From assembly GCF_014205845.1 (NCBI RefSeq), contig NZ_JACHCR010000016.1, positions 98,519-162,518 of the forward strand: 64,000 nt of DNA, written 5' to 3'. Below the pieces are notes generated by a model. That model saw nothing but the letters and a program-made list of their open reading frames with translations. It was not told where the DNA came from and searched no databases. The DNA comes from Mucilaginibacter cryoferens. GTDB taxonomy: Bacteria > Bacteroidota > Bacteroidia > Sphingobacteriales > Sphingobacteriaceae. A program made the position numbers and the translations under genes. Shown here in pieces: positions 55,148 through 63,908 of this stretch; within the stretch, counting starts at the first letter, position 1, and each line of letters opens with the position of its first letter.

Positions 55148-56377
55148 ATGATTCGCAAAGCTATCACCTTACTTAGTTTATCGGCACTAACTATTACCGC
55201 CTGCAAAAAGGTTGATAGCAAACCCGATACCGGTAAAGACCTTTCACTAACTGCTGCCGAGCAACAAAAAGTTGCCGCCGACAATGCCTTTTCGCTTAAG
55301 CTTTTTAATGCCACGTTAACCGGCAATGCGGATGCTGATAACCTCTTCCTGTCGCCCCTGAGTGTGAGCATGGCCGTAGGCATGACCAGCAACGGCGCAT
55401 TTGGCCAAACCCTGCACGATATTCGCAACACCATGAATTTTAACGGCTTTACCGAAGACCAGGTGAACAGCTATTACCACAAAATGATAACCGAGCTGCC
55501 GCAGCTTGATCCTAAAACCACGTTAAAATTTGCCAACTCTATCTGGTACGCCAATACTTTTACTCCTATACCTGCTTTTTTACAGGCAAATGCCTCAAAT
55601 TACAACGCCAGGGTACAATCGGCCGATTTTACAAGTGCTGCTACCCGCGATGATATCAATAACTGGGTTAGCAACGCCACCGATGGCAAAATCACCAATA
55701 TCATTGATAACAATATTCCTACCAACGCCAGAATGTATCTTATTAACGCCATATACTTTAAAAGTGGCTGGGCTACCAAATTTGATGCTACACAAACCAA
55801 AACAGACACTTTTTATTTACCATCGGGCGGTACGGTACAAACGCCCCTGATGAACGGTGAGGGCGATTTTAACTCTGCAAATGCCGCAGACGCGCGTATT
55901 TTAGAGCTGCCTTATACCAACAACAAATTCAGTATGGTAATATTAATGCCTACCCAAAAATCGGTTAAGGAATATGCGGCAGGCCTCGATTCTGCAAAAT
56001 GGCAAACACTGATGGCCGGTTTAGGAAAAACCCATGCCACTGTTACCATGCCAAAATTCAAATTCAGTTACGATACAGATCTGAAAAACATTTTAAGCAA
56101 TATGGGCATGGCCAACGCCTTTAGTGATATTGCCGATTTTACACGTATAAATGCAGCCGGCGGCCTTTCCATTACCGAAGTAAAACACAAGGCCTATGTT
56201 GAAGTAAATGAAGACGGAACAACGGCCGCGGCGGTAACATCAGTAAGCGTTGGTGCAACAGTTGCCGCGCCCAACTATTTCAAATTCGACCATCCCTTTA
56301 TCTTCGCCATCAGGGAAATGAAAACAGGGTTGGTGTTATTTACCGGCGTGGTTAATAACCCAACCCTATCGCAATAG
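55148..56377 (+). CDS. Serpin-family lipoprotein
   Basis: A 409-residue serpin with a lipoprotein signal ending in TITAC; the ATG at 55148 is chosen for it over an upstream start at 55118. Serpin signatures include NLFLSPLSVSMAVGMTSNGA, FANSIWYAN, FKSGWATKFDATQT and the C-terminal FKFDHPFIFAIRE. The hinge of the reactive loop reads E355-D-G-T-T-A-A-A-V-T, the small-residue pattern of inhibitory serpins. It probably traps a serine or cysteine protease at the cell surface. The gene ends 3 bp before the convergent esterase gene. Confidence 0.93.
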   Translation: MIRKAITLLSLSALTITACKKVDSKPDTGKDLSLTAAEQQKVAADNAFSLKLFNATLTGNADADNLFLSPLSVSMAVGMTSNGAFGQTLHDIRNTMNFNGFTEDQVNSYYHKMITELPQLDPKTTLKFANSIWYANTFTPIPAFLQANASNYNARVQSADFTSAATRDDINNWVSNATDGKITNIIDNNIPTNARMYLINAIYFKSGWATKFDATQTKTDTFYLPSGGTVQTPLMNGEGDFNSANAADARILELPYTNNKFSMVILMPTQKSVKEYAAGLDSAKWQTLMAGLGKTHATVTMPKFKFSYDTDLKNILSNMGMANAFSDIADFTRINAAGGLSITEVKHKAYVEVNEDGTTAAAVTSVSVGATVAAPNYFKFDHPFIFAIREMKTGLVLFTGVVNNPTLSQ

Positions 56378-56380
56378 CGG

Positions 56381-57271
56381 CTAATGTAATATCTTTTTTC
56401 GCTCCCTGCTTGCCGGGGTAAGGTAGTTATTATCGGCCAGCCAGTCGGCCATGCGTTGCGGCCAGGTGCTTATAGTTTGCAGTTTCGATCGGTTGCCCAT
56501 GTTAAAACCATGGCCACCCTGTGTAAAAATATGCACCTCTATAGGCACCTTTGCTTCGCGATACTTTTGCAGCAAGCTTACAACCGGTACCGCGCAGCAA
56601 GGATCGTCATTGGCAGCCAATAAAAATGCAGGCGGTGCATCGGCCGGTATCACATCCGGAATATAAAGCGGACCAGGATATATCTGGATCACAAACTTAG
56701 GCCTGGCACTTAACCTATCAATAGGGTCGGGCGCGTTGGCGTCTCCTTTACCCTCGCCAAAAGCCACCATATCTACCACCTCCCCACCGGCCGAAAAGCC
56801 CATCATTCCAATGCGGCTGGTATCCAGCCCATATTCTGCAGCTTTACTGCGCACCAGGCGCATGGCGCGGTAACCATCTTGCTTAGCATGTACATCAATT
56901 TTATAGGGCGAAAGCGTATCGCGCCCCAAACGATATTTTAATACAAATACAGTTACACCCAGACTGTTTAGGTATTTGGCCGGCTCAATCCCTTCGGCAG
57001 TATAAACCAGCAAACGATGACCACCACCCGGGCAAATAACCACGGCTGCTCCATTGGCTTTACCCGCAGGTGGTGTAAATACAGTAAGCGAAGGATTATG
57101 GATATTTTTTACCCAATAATCTTTAGCCTGCTCCGGCTCATTACGCCGGCTTTCGAAACCTGGCGCGCCATTGGGCCAAAGCGGTATTACAATTGGCTTC
57201 TCCTGTGCCAAGGCTGTATACCCGGCGATAAATAGCAGCAACGATAAGCAAGTGGTGAGTTTTGTTTGCAT
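56381..57271 (-). CDS. Secreted alpha/beta hydrolase, acetyl-xylan-esterase-like
   Basis: A 296-residue exported hydrolase; the ATG at 57271 gives a signal peptide ending in ALAQ. The oxyanion region is VVICPGGGHRLL, the nucleophile Ser sits in GFSAGGEV and the catalytic His in QGGHGFNMG. Proteins of this kind are often annotated as endo-1,4-beta-xylanase or acetylxylan esterase; deacetylation of plant or microbial glycans is likely. It is convergent with the serpin gene. Confidence 0.87.
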   Translation of the reverse strand: MQTKLTTCLSLLLFIAGYTALAQEKPIVIPLWPNGAPGFESRRNEPEQAKDYWVKNIHNPSLTVFTPPAGKANGAAVVICPGGGHRLLVYTAEGIEPAKYLNSLGVTVFVLKYRLGRDTLSPYKIDVHAKQDGYRAMRLVRSKAAEYGLDTSRIGMMGFSAGGEVVDMVAFGEGKGDANAPDPIDRLSARPKFVIQIYPGPLYIPDVIPADAPPAFLLAANDDPCCAVPVVSLLQKYREAKVPIEVHIFTQGGHGFNMGNRSKLQTISTWPQRMADWLADNNYLTPASRERKKILH

Positions 57272-57405
57272 AAAGTAAATATAGCCGATATGCCGCTGCT
57301 TAGTTGCTATAGCCATAAACTTTTACGTAACTTAATGGTTATAAATAGCGGCGACGGTAAATACTTTAAACAACTATCGTTCATCAACTTAAAATAGAAA
57401 ATCCG

Positions 57406-57702
57406 ATGGCAAACTTTCAGGATATAATAGCATCAGAGATCCCGGTACTGGTCGATTTTTCGGCCGAGTGGTGTGGCCCGTGTAAAATGATGCCCCCCAT
57501 ATTGCAGGACGTAAAACACGCACTTGGCGATAAGGTAAAGATCATCAAAATAGATATTGACAAAAACCCGCAGGCCGCAAGCGCCTACCGGGTACAAAGC
57601 GTACCAACGCTCATGATATTTCAGAAAGGGCAAACCAAATGGCGCCAGGCAGGTGTAGTACAAGCAAGGGATCTGCAGCGTACTATCGAGATGTTTTTAT
57701 AA
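57406..57702 (+). CDS. Thioredoxin
   Basis: A 98-residue thioredoxin with the redox site WCGPCK (C23, C26), the cis-proline in SVPTLMIF, and no signal peptide, so it is cytoplasmic. It reduces disulphides in enzymes such as ribonucleotide reductase. Several thioredoxins are usual in this phylum, so trxA is not assigned. Confidence 0.93.
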   Translation: MANFQDIIASEIPVLVDFSAEWCGPCKMMPPILQDVKHALGDKVKIIKIDIDKNPQAASAYRVQSVPTLMIFQKGQTKWRQAGVVQARDLQRTIEMFL

Positions 57703-57720
57703 AGAACAGAAGCCCCGAAG

Positions 57721-57897
57721 CCCCTCTAAATCTCCCCTGAAGGGGAGAATTTTGATTAACATGCAGGTTTTCCTCATCGGGCAAAGATTAAAATCGAGGC
57801 GAAATAAAACACTACTATTTAGAGTTTAAATAAAGTACAACATAACCAACAGGCAAATCAAAAGCCCTCTCCTTTGGAGAGGATTTAGGTGAGGCTC
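57721..57897. repeat. Inverted pair of GC-rich palindromes
   Basis: TCTCCCCT-GA-AGGGGAGA (57731-57748) and CCTCTCC-TTT-GGAGAGG (57866-57882) have flanks that are themselves inverse (CTCTAAATC against GGATTTAGGTGAGG). The family matches 42951-43010. It separates thioredoxin from the TetR-like gene. Confidence 0.6.
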
Positions 57898-57912
57898 TTA
57901 ATTTTAACCATC

Positions 57913-58548
57913 ATGGCAACTATCGAAAGCATCCAGAACGCGTATATTGATTATGTACTTACCGAAGGTTCGCAACCAAAATCGGTATACATTTTTGCTA
58001 AACAAAACGAAATGACCGAAGCTGAGTTTTACCAGTTCTTTGGTTCGTTTGAAGCCGTTGAACAAGCAATTTGGGCCGGCTTTGCCAACAAAACCATTGC
58101 CGAGATCAAAACGCAGGAAGTTTGGGCCGAATATTCGGCACGGGAAAAAGCACTATCATTTTTTTATGGCTTCTTTGAATTGCTGAAAAGCAGTCGCAGC
58201 TTTGCCATTTATACTATTAACAAACAACCTAAGGGTTTTACTACGCCGCGTGTGTTTGAACCCTTGAAAGATATTTATGAGGGCTTTGCCGATGAGATCC
58301 TGAAAGAAGGTATCGAATCAACCGAGCTTACCGACCGTAAGTTTTTTAGCAAACGCTATAAAGATGCTCTTTGGATTCAGTTTGTATTTGTATTAAACTT
58401 TTGGGTAAATGATAACTCGGCAGGTTTCGAAAAAACCGATGAGGCGATAGAAAAAGGCGTGAATGTAACTTTCGATCTGTTTCAGCGCTCACCAATTGAT
58501 AACCTTTTTGAGTATGGTAAATTTCTGGTAAAAAACTCCAGAAATTAA
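57913..58548 (+). CDS. TetR-like protein next to an ABC1 kinase
   Basis: A 211-residue protein with a TetR-type helical layout, started at MATIESIQNAYIDYVL (ATG at 57913). The helix-turn-helix zone (about 22-46) is poor: KSVYIFAKQNEMTEAEFYQF replaces the usual TxxxIAxxxGxSxxxxYxHF. The C-terminal ligand-binding part is helical (FFYGFFELLKSSRSFAIYTI). It lies 26 bp before the AarF/ABC1 kinase gene and is probably co-transcribed with it. This mirrors eukaryotic COQ9 (TetR fold, lipid-binding) and COQ8 (ABC1 kinase). It may be a lipid-binding partner rather than a repressor. Confidence 0.75.
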   Translation: MATIESIQNAYIDYVLTEGSQPKSVYIFAKQNEMTEAEFYQFFGSFEAVEQAIWAGFANKTIAEIKTQEVWAEYSAREKALSFFYGFFELLKSSRSFAIYTINKQPKGFTTPRVFEPLKDIYEGFADEILKEGIESTELTDRKFFSKRYKDALWIQFVFVLNFWVNDNSAGFEKTDEAIEKGVNVTFDLFQRSPIDNLFEYGKFLVKNSRN

Positions 58549-58574
58549 GTGAAGATGGGATTTTAGAGATCATT

Positions 58575-59942
58575 ATGATAGATAACAAAAATGACCTTTC
58601 ATCGGCTGATGGGGGAGATTTACAGGGAGGTACTCCCGCACAAAATAGTATACCAACCACCAAAGTAGAACGCAGCGCCAAATTTGTAAAAACAGGCTTT
58701 AAAATTGGCGGCAATTACATTAAGCATTATTCAAAAAAACTGTTTAATCCCGATATGGATAAATCGGAGTTAAATGAGGATAATGCTGCAGACATTTACC
58801 AATCGCTGAGCGAATTAAAAGGCAGCGCGCTTAAAGTAGCGCAAATGCTTAGCATGGATAAAAACCTGCTGCCGCAGGCTTATGTAGATAAATTCACCCA
58901 ATCGCAATATAATGCGCCGCCCCTTTCGGGACCGCTGATAGTACAAACGTTTAAAAAGTATTTCGGCAAAAATCCCGATCAGATCTACGATAAGTTTAAT
59001 ATCCGCTCTACCAATGCCGCATCTATTGGGCAGGTTCACCAGGCCGAGCTTAATGGTAAAAAGCTGGCGGTAAAAATACAGTATCCCGGCGTTGGCGATT
59101 CTATTTCGTCAGACCTTAAACTCATCAAACCCTTTGCTTTCCGCATGTTGGGCATGAGCGAAAAAGAGCTGAACGTATACATGAGCGAAGTTGAAGAACG
59201 CCTGCTGGAAGAAACCGACTACGAGCTGGAAGTACGCCGCTCTATAGAGTTTTCTACCGCCTGCGCCAATCTTGATAACGTGGTATTCCCTACCTATTAT
59301 CCGGAGTTAAGCCGCAAACGTATTATTACGATGGATTGGCTGGAAGGTAAACACCTTAAAGAGTTTTTGGCCACCAGCCCTTCGCAGCAGCTGCGTAACC
59401 AGATAGGCCAGGCCCTGTGGGATTTTTACAACTTTCAACAGCACGAACTCCGTGCCGTACATGCCGACCCGCATCCCGGCAACTTTATGATAACGCCCGA
59501 AGGAAAACTTGGATGTATTGATTTTGGATGTATTAAAGAGATGCCCGAGGATTTTTATTACCCTTTCTTTTCGCTTACATCAACCAATCTGCTGGATAAT
59601 AAGGACGAAACCATTAAGGCATTCCGCTTGCTGGATATGATCCGCAAGGATGATACCCCGGCACAGATTGAGTTTTTTTACGGTCAGTTTAAAGAAATGA
59701 TAAGCCTATTTGCCTTGCCTTATATTGACAATCATTTTGACTTTAGTAAAACCGAGTTTTTTGACAAGCTGTTTGCCTTTGGCGAACGCCTATCTAAAAT
59801 GCCCGAATTTAAACAGGCCCGCGGCGTAAAGCATTTTATATATGTAAACCGTACCAACTTTGGCCTTTACAATATACTGCACGAACTAAAAGCCGAAGTA
59901 AAAACGGATACTTTTAAACCACATGTGGTGCTGGAGTATTAG
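58575..59942 (+). CDS. ABC1/AarF/COQ8-family atypical kinase
   Basis: A 455-residue atypical kinase of the UbiB/ADCK family. The N-terminal motif GSALKVAQMLS (84-94) stands where KxGQ is usual, with Ala for Gly. The Ala-rich loop is TNAASIGQVHQAEL, the ATP lysine is in LAVKIQYPGV, and the catalytic loop VHADPHPGNF and IDFGCIKE are intact. There is no C-terminal membrane anchor. The family supports isoprenoid-lipid (quinone) metabolism. It is paired with the TetR-like gene 26 bp upstream. Confidence 0.92.
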   Translation: MIDNKNDLSSADGGDLQGGTPAQNSIPTTKVERSAKFVKTGFKIGGNYIKHYSKKLFNPDMDKSELNEDNAADIYQSLSELKGSALKVAQMLSMDKNLLPQAYVDKFTQSQYNAPPLSGPLIVQTFKKYFGKNPDQIYDKFNIRSTNAASIGQVHQAELNGKKLAVKIQYPGVGDSISSDLKLIKPFAFRMLGMSEKELNVYMSEVEERLLEETDYELEVRRSIEFSTACANLDNVVFPTYYPELSRKRIITMDWLEGKHLKEFLATSPSQQLRNQIGQALWDFYNFQQHELRAVHADPHPGNFMITPEGKLGCIDFGCIKEMPEDFYYPFFSLTSTNLLDNKDETIKAFRLLDMIRKDDTPAQIEFFYGQFKEMISLFALPYIDNHFDFSKTEFFDKLFAFGERLSKMPEFKQARGVKHFIYVNRTNFGLYNILHELKAEVKTDTFKPHVVLEY

Positions 59943-60026
59943 TTTACAAAGAGCTATCAGTTCAAAATATTTGATAAAAATTCCATTTTATACTTATATT
60001 TAAGTAAAATTGAATGAGTATTAGTA

Positions 60027-60506
60027 ATGCTAAATAAAAAACTTAAGTATAAACAATTTTTAGAAAATTACACTGACTGTCCATCAGAGGATTTCAAAGA
60101 GATTTCAGGTAATTTCTGTCGTTGGATTAGCATTAATGATTACGAAAATAATTTTAAGCCATTAAACATTATTACTAATCCGCCTCAAAGGCTATTAAAT
60201 GATTCTGATAAACTTTGTATGGGTTATGGCCTTTCATTTTTTGATAGTCCCCAAAATGCATTAAACAGATATAGTACGTTATTTGAAAAACAAAAAAGAG
60301 CTCATTTAAAAGAGATATTTAAAACAGATAAGGGAACTCAAATTGCTGTTATAAAAATTGAACACGAAGATGGACTGGCAAACGAGCCAAATGCCACTAA
60401 CGGGCATTTTACTTTTCATGAATATGAGCTAGTTGAATTTAAAGAAAAAATAAAAAGCAGAATAAATATTTTTGCAGACGATGGAACAATTAACATTGAA
60501 ATATAA
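60027..60506 (+). CDS. Unknown protein, first gene of AT-rich trio
   Basis: A 159-residue soluble protein I do not recognise. It is rich in Lys, Asn, Phe and Ile, with no signal or membrane segment (FCRWISINDYENNFKPLNII, LCMGYGLSFFDSPQNALNRY, LKEIFKTDKGTQIAVIKIEH). Its base composition is clearly more AT-rich than its neighbours. It overlaps the next gene by 26 bp, which implies coupled translation. Confidence 0.75.
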   Translation: MLNKKLKYKQFLENYTDCPSEDFKEISGNFCRWISINDYENNFKPLNIITNPPQRLLNDSDKLCMGYGLSFFDSPQNALNRYSTLFEKQKRAHLKEIFKTDKGTQIAVIKIEHEDGLANEPNATNGHFTFHEYELVEFKEKIKSRINIFADDGTINIEI

Positions 60507-61134
60507 AAACCCAGTCTTTAATAACTCATTGGTAAGAATCGGTGATTTGATTAATTACGATGGGCCAATACTTTCATTATTTGAAGACGTGAGAAACGGT
60601 TATTTGTACTTATTTGACTGGGTTGATAGAATAGAGCAGTACAACAGATGGCTAATTTTTCAAATAAGATCGAAAGATATTTTAGAGTTTATACAAAAAA
60701 AGATCACATATCTTGAGTTATTTAAAAACACAGTAAAAAACACATATTATTTTACTGACATCATAAACAACAACTTAAATAACTATAGAGTTATTCAGTT
60801 AGAAATTGTTCCGGAAAAATATTACCCCAATGCAAACGATTATTTTGACAAAACAGACTGCCCAAGTTATGATAAAATAGTATCTTTTCTTCTTAACAAA
60901 AAATCGGAAAATCTTTACTTGCCTAATACATCAATTTCTTCGATAAATAATCATCGCACACAATCCCAAACGGTTATCAGAAAAAAGAGTAGAAATTTAA
61001 ATGAAATGCAAGTAAATAGTAACTCGCCAAGATTAACTAGACACCCGCTTACCGCCCCCAATAAAAACAGATATGATATAACTGGCATAACTATCATAAG
61101 AAGATCTGAATTTAATTATAAAAAACATGCTTGA
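60481..61134 (+). CDS. Unknown protein (possibly DUF6575-like), second gene of AT-rich trio
   Basis: A 217-residue protein started at the ATG at 60481 (MEQLTLKYKNPVFNN), inside the end of the previous gene. The N-terminal half (YDGPILSLFEDVRNGYLYLF, NRWLIFQIRSKDILEFIQ) resembles a small domain of unknown function seen in scattered bacteria, perhaps DUF6575; this is from memory. The C-terminal third is low-complexity, rich in Asn, Ser and Arg. AT-rich composition. It overlaps the YbjN-like gene by 8 bp. Confidence 0.75.
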   Translation: MEQLTLKYKNPVFNNSLVRIGDLINYDGPILSLFEDVRNGYLYLFDWVDRIEQYNRWLIFQIRSKDILEFIQKKITYLELFKNTVKNTYYFTDIINNNLNNYRVIQLEIVPEKYYPNANDYFDKTDCPSYDKIVSFLLNKKSENLYLPNTSISSINNHRTQSQTVIRKKSRNLNEMQVNSNSPRLTRHPLTAPNKNRYDITGITIIRRSEFNYKKHA

Positions 61135-61594
61135 ATTACTTAAATCATATTTTGAGCAACAAAACTGGAAATACTCTTATGGAGAAGACGAAACCAGGTT
61201 AAATGTGACGATTAATGGTGAAAATGGAAGTTTTGAATGTATAGCTGGTTATTTTAATGAAGAAACTCAAGGTGGATTTATTTTTCTTTCTATAGCAGGA
61301 AGCGATTGCCCTGATGATAAAAGGCTTCAAATGGCTGAATTATTAACGAGATTAAATTTTGATCAATATTTAGGTAATTTTGAACTTGACTTTGAAGCAG
61401 GAGAAGTTAGATATAAAACTAGTATAGTATACAATAAAATACAGCCTAGTTTAGAAGTGATTGATAACTTAATAAAGTTTAATTTAACTATTATGGATAA
61501 ATCACTCCCTGGAATAATTGGATTAATCTATAACGACTTAACTCCATTGGAGGCCTATAAATTAGCAAACGAGGACAATCTAAAAACTGAGTAA
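61127..61594 (+). CDS. YbjN-domain protein, third gene of AT-rich trio
   Basis: A 155-residue protein resembling the YbjN fold, a CesT/secretion-chaperone-like alpha/beta domain (WKYSYGEDETRLNVTINGEN, GFIFLSIAGSDCPDDKRLQM, RLNFDQYLGNFELDFEAGEV). No signal peptide. Its start lies in the last codons of the previous gene (ATGCTTGA overlap), so the three genes form a tight unit of likely foreign origin. CesT-like proteins often act as chaperones for partner proteins. Confidence 0.75.
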   Translation: MLELLKSYFEQQNWKYSYGEDETRLNVTINGENGSFECIAGYFNEETQGGFIFLSIAGSDCPDDKRLQMAELLTRLNFDQYLGNFELDFEAGEVRYKTSIVYNKIQPSLEVIDNLIKFNLTIMDKSLPGIIGLIYNDLTPLEAYKLANEDNLKTE

Positions 61595-61616
61595 ATTAAA
61601 AATCGATAAACGCCCC

Positions 61617-61931
61617 ATGCCACTACTCACAAACACCTTCGTTCATCACGTACATTTCTGGCTTAATAACAAAGCCGATAAGGATAAGCTGATAGAAGGC
61701 TTAAATATACTTAAGCCGATAGCACATATCCGCGATATACATATTGGCATACCGGCCGATACAAACCGCGATGTGATAGACCGTTCTTATGATGTTTCAC
61801 TATTAATTTTGTTCGATTCGCCGGAGTTACAGCAGGCCTACCAGGTTGACCCTACTCATCTTATTTTTGCAGAGCAGTATGCCAAACCGTTATGCAGTAA
61901 GGTTGTGGTGGTTGATAGCGTAAACGTTTAG
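61617..61931 (+). CDS. Dabb-family (stress-responsive A/B barrel) protein
   Basis: A 104-residue protein matching the Dabb dimeric ferredoxin-like barrel: FVHHVHFWLNNKADKDKLIE, IAHIRDIHIGIPADTNRDVI, YDVSLLILFDSPELQQAYQV, then HLIFAEQYAKPL. Members are linked to stress responses and small-molecule cyclisation; no substrate is known here. The GC content returns to the genome norm after the AT-rich trio. Confidence 0.85.
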   Translation: MPLLTNTFVHHVHFWLNNKADKDKLIEGLNILKPIAHIRDIHIGIPADTNRDVIDRSYDVSLLILFDSPELQQAYQVDPTHLIFAEQYAKPLCSKVVVVDSVNV

Positions 61932-62024
61932 CGGGGTGCAAAATACCTTCTTTTTGTCGGGTTTGTACATTCTTAACACGAGTGCAAACGCCAATTTTTG
62001 TATAAACCAATTAAAATAACGGCT

Positions 62025-62375
62025 ATGACAAATAAAGAAATTATAGCGCAGGTTATTGAAGCTTTTGATAACAGCGACGGAGCAACCATTACCAGCCACA
62101 TGACCGATGATGTGGAATGGCACATGCTGGGAGACCAGGTATACAGCGGTATAGAAACCGTTAAAAAATTCTTTAATGATAACCAGGATATGAAGGTAAC
62201 ATCGAGCCTTAAAAACCACATTATTGCAGATGGCGATACGATAGTGGTTAACGGCGAGATAACCTGTACCATAAGCAACGGCGATTTGTGTAATATGTAC
62301 TACTGCGACATATACGAATTGGAGAATTTTAGGATCAAAAAGCTTACCTCGTATATTGTTGATAAAAAGGGGTAG
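62025..62375 (+). CDS. NTF2-like (SnoaL-type) protein
   Basis: A 116-residue protein of the NTF2-like superfamily (IIAQVIEAFDNSDGATITSH, DDVEWHMLGDQVYSGIETVK, DTIVVNGEITCTISNGDLC). The ATG at 62025 is preferred over a TTG at 61998. Such proteins bind or isomerise small hydrophobic ligands; the substrate is unknown. Confidence 0.8.
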   Translation: MTNKEIIAQVIEAFDNSDGATITSHMTDDVEWHMLGDQVYSGIETVKKFFNDNQDMKVTSSLKNHIIADGDTIVVNGEITCTISNGDLCNMYYCDIYELENFRIKKLTSYIVDKKG

Positions 62376-62462
62376 AACCGTGTTATTGCCTTTACATAAT
62401 AAAATCCCCCTAAAGGTGTAAGCTATTTAAAACAGCCGGCCTGTTAGGTTGTTGTGCCTGTT

Positions 62463-63908
62463 ATGAAGGTGTTACTTGCCGGTGCTAATGGTTATATAGG
62501 AACAAGGCTTATCCCGGTTTTGCTGGCGAAAGGCCATGAGGTTGTTTGCCTGGTACGCGATAAGCGGCGTTTTCATGAGCACAGCGACTTTTGCGCCAAA
62601 GTAACCCTGATAACCGGCGACCTGCTCCGCGAACAAAGCATCGAGGATTTCCCCACTGATATTGATGCTGCCTACTACCTGGTACACTCCATGTCGCAGG
62701 CACAGGATTTTGCGGCATTGGAGGCTCTTTCGGCCTATAATTTTGTGCATGCGCTGGATAAAACCAATTGCCGCCAAACTATATATCTAAGCGGCATCAC
62801 CAATGACGATAAACTCTCTAAACACCTCCAATCGCGCAGGCATGTAGAGGATGTTTTAAAAGAAAGCAAATCGGCATTAACGGTATTGAGGGCTGCCATT
62901 ATCATCGGCTCGGGCAGTGCATCGTTCGAGATCATCCGCGACCTTACCGAAAAGCTACCCGTAATGACCGTTCCCCGCTGGGTAAATACCCGTTGCCAGC
63001 CCATAGGCATCCGCGATGTACTGGGCTACCTGGAAGGGGTAATGCTTAACGAAAAAGCATTTAATAAAACCTTCGACATTGGCGGACCGGATATTTTATC
63101 GTTTAAAGATATGATGCTGGTATACGCCAAAGTACGTAAGCTTAAAAGGCATATATTTATTATTCCGTTTCTCTCGCCCAAAATCTCATCGTATTGGTTG
63201 TATTTTGTTACTTCTACCAGCTACACCCTTGCACAAAGCCTGGTAAATAGCATGAAGAACGAAACCATTATGCGGGATCATAGCATTGATGATGTGGTAT
63301 CCCGCCAATGTTTAACTTACCAGGAAGCCCTTAACCTGGCATTTGTCAAAATTGAGCAAAACTCTATCGTATCCAGCTGGAAAGATGCCCTTAACATGGG
63401 CTACCTTAATTCGGGTTTTATGGACCAGATAAAGGTGCCGCAAAATGGCACGCTGGAGTACAAGGTAAAAATTCCCTTTGAGCGCGATACCCAGGATGTG
63501 TTTACCAATTTTATGTCGATAGGCGGTAACCGGGGCTGGTACTATTGGGACTGGATCTGGAACGTACGTGGCTTTCTGGATAAGTTATTTGGCGGCGTAG
63601 GCATACGCCGGGGCCGTACCAGCAGCATCAACATAGCACCGGGTGATGTAATTGATTTTTGGCGGGTGTTACTTGCCGATAAAGAAAACAAACGCCTGCT
63701 CTTATACGCCGAAATGAAACTACCGGGCGAAGCCTGGCTCGAATTTAAAATAATTGAACGCAATGGCATCAAAAACCTGAGCCAGGTAGCTACCTTTAGG
63801 CCCAGTGGCTTATGGGGCCGCCTGTACTGGTATACCATGTGGCCTTTCCACCTGTTTATTTTTAACGGAATGGCCAAAGAGATCATCCATTACGGGGAGG
63901 GAGTATAG
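62463..63908 (+). CDS. NAD(P)-binding epimerase-like protein with DUF2867
   Basis: A 481-residue two-domain protein started at the ATG at 62463 (MKVLLAGANGYIGTRLIPVL); a GTG at 62454 would add three residues. The N-terminal atypical SDR (1-about 290) has GANGYIG as cofactor motif and the partner segment YYLVHSMSQAQDF. The C-terminal DUF2867 domain (about 320-481) has GDVIDFWRVLLADKENKRLL and AEMKLPGEAWLEFKI. This fusion is widespread; its reaction is not established. It is followed at once by the heptamer repeat at the window end. Confidence 0.87.
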   Translation: MKVLLAGANGYIGTRLIPVLLAKGHEVVCLVRDKRRFHEHSDFCAKVTLITGDLLREQSIEDFPTDIDAAYYLVHSMSQAQDFAALEALSAYNFVHALDKTNCRQTIYLSGITNDDKLSKHLQSRRHVEDVLKESKSALTVLRAAIIIGSGSASFEIIRDLTEKLPVMTVPRWVNTRCQPIGIRDVLGYLEGVMLNEKAFNKTFDIGGPDILSFKDMMLVYAKVRKLKRHIFIIPFLSPKISSYWLYFVTSTSYTLAQSLVNSMKNETIMRDHSIDDVVSRQCLTYQEALNLAFVKIEQNSIVSSWKDALNMGYLNSGFMDQIKVPQNGTLEYKVKIPFERDTQDVFTNFMSIGGNRGWYYWDWIWNVRGFLDKLFGGVGIRRGRTSSINIAPGDVIDFWRVLLADKENKRLLLYAEMKLPGEAWLEFKIIERNGIKNLSQVATFRPSGLWGRLYWYTMWPFHLFIFNGMAKEIIHYGEGV

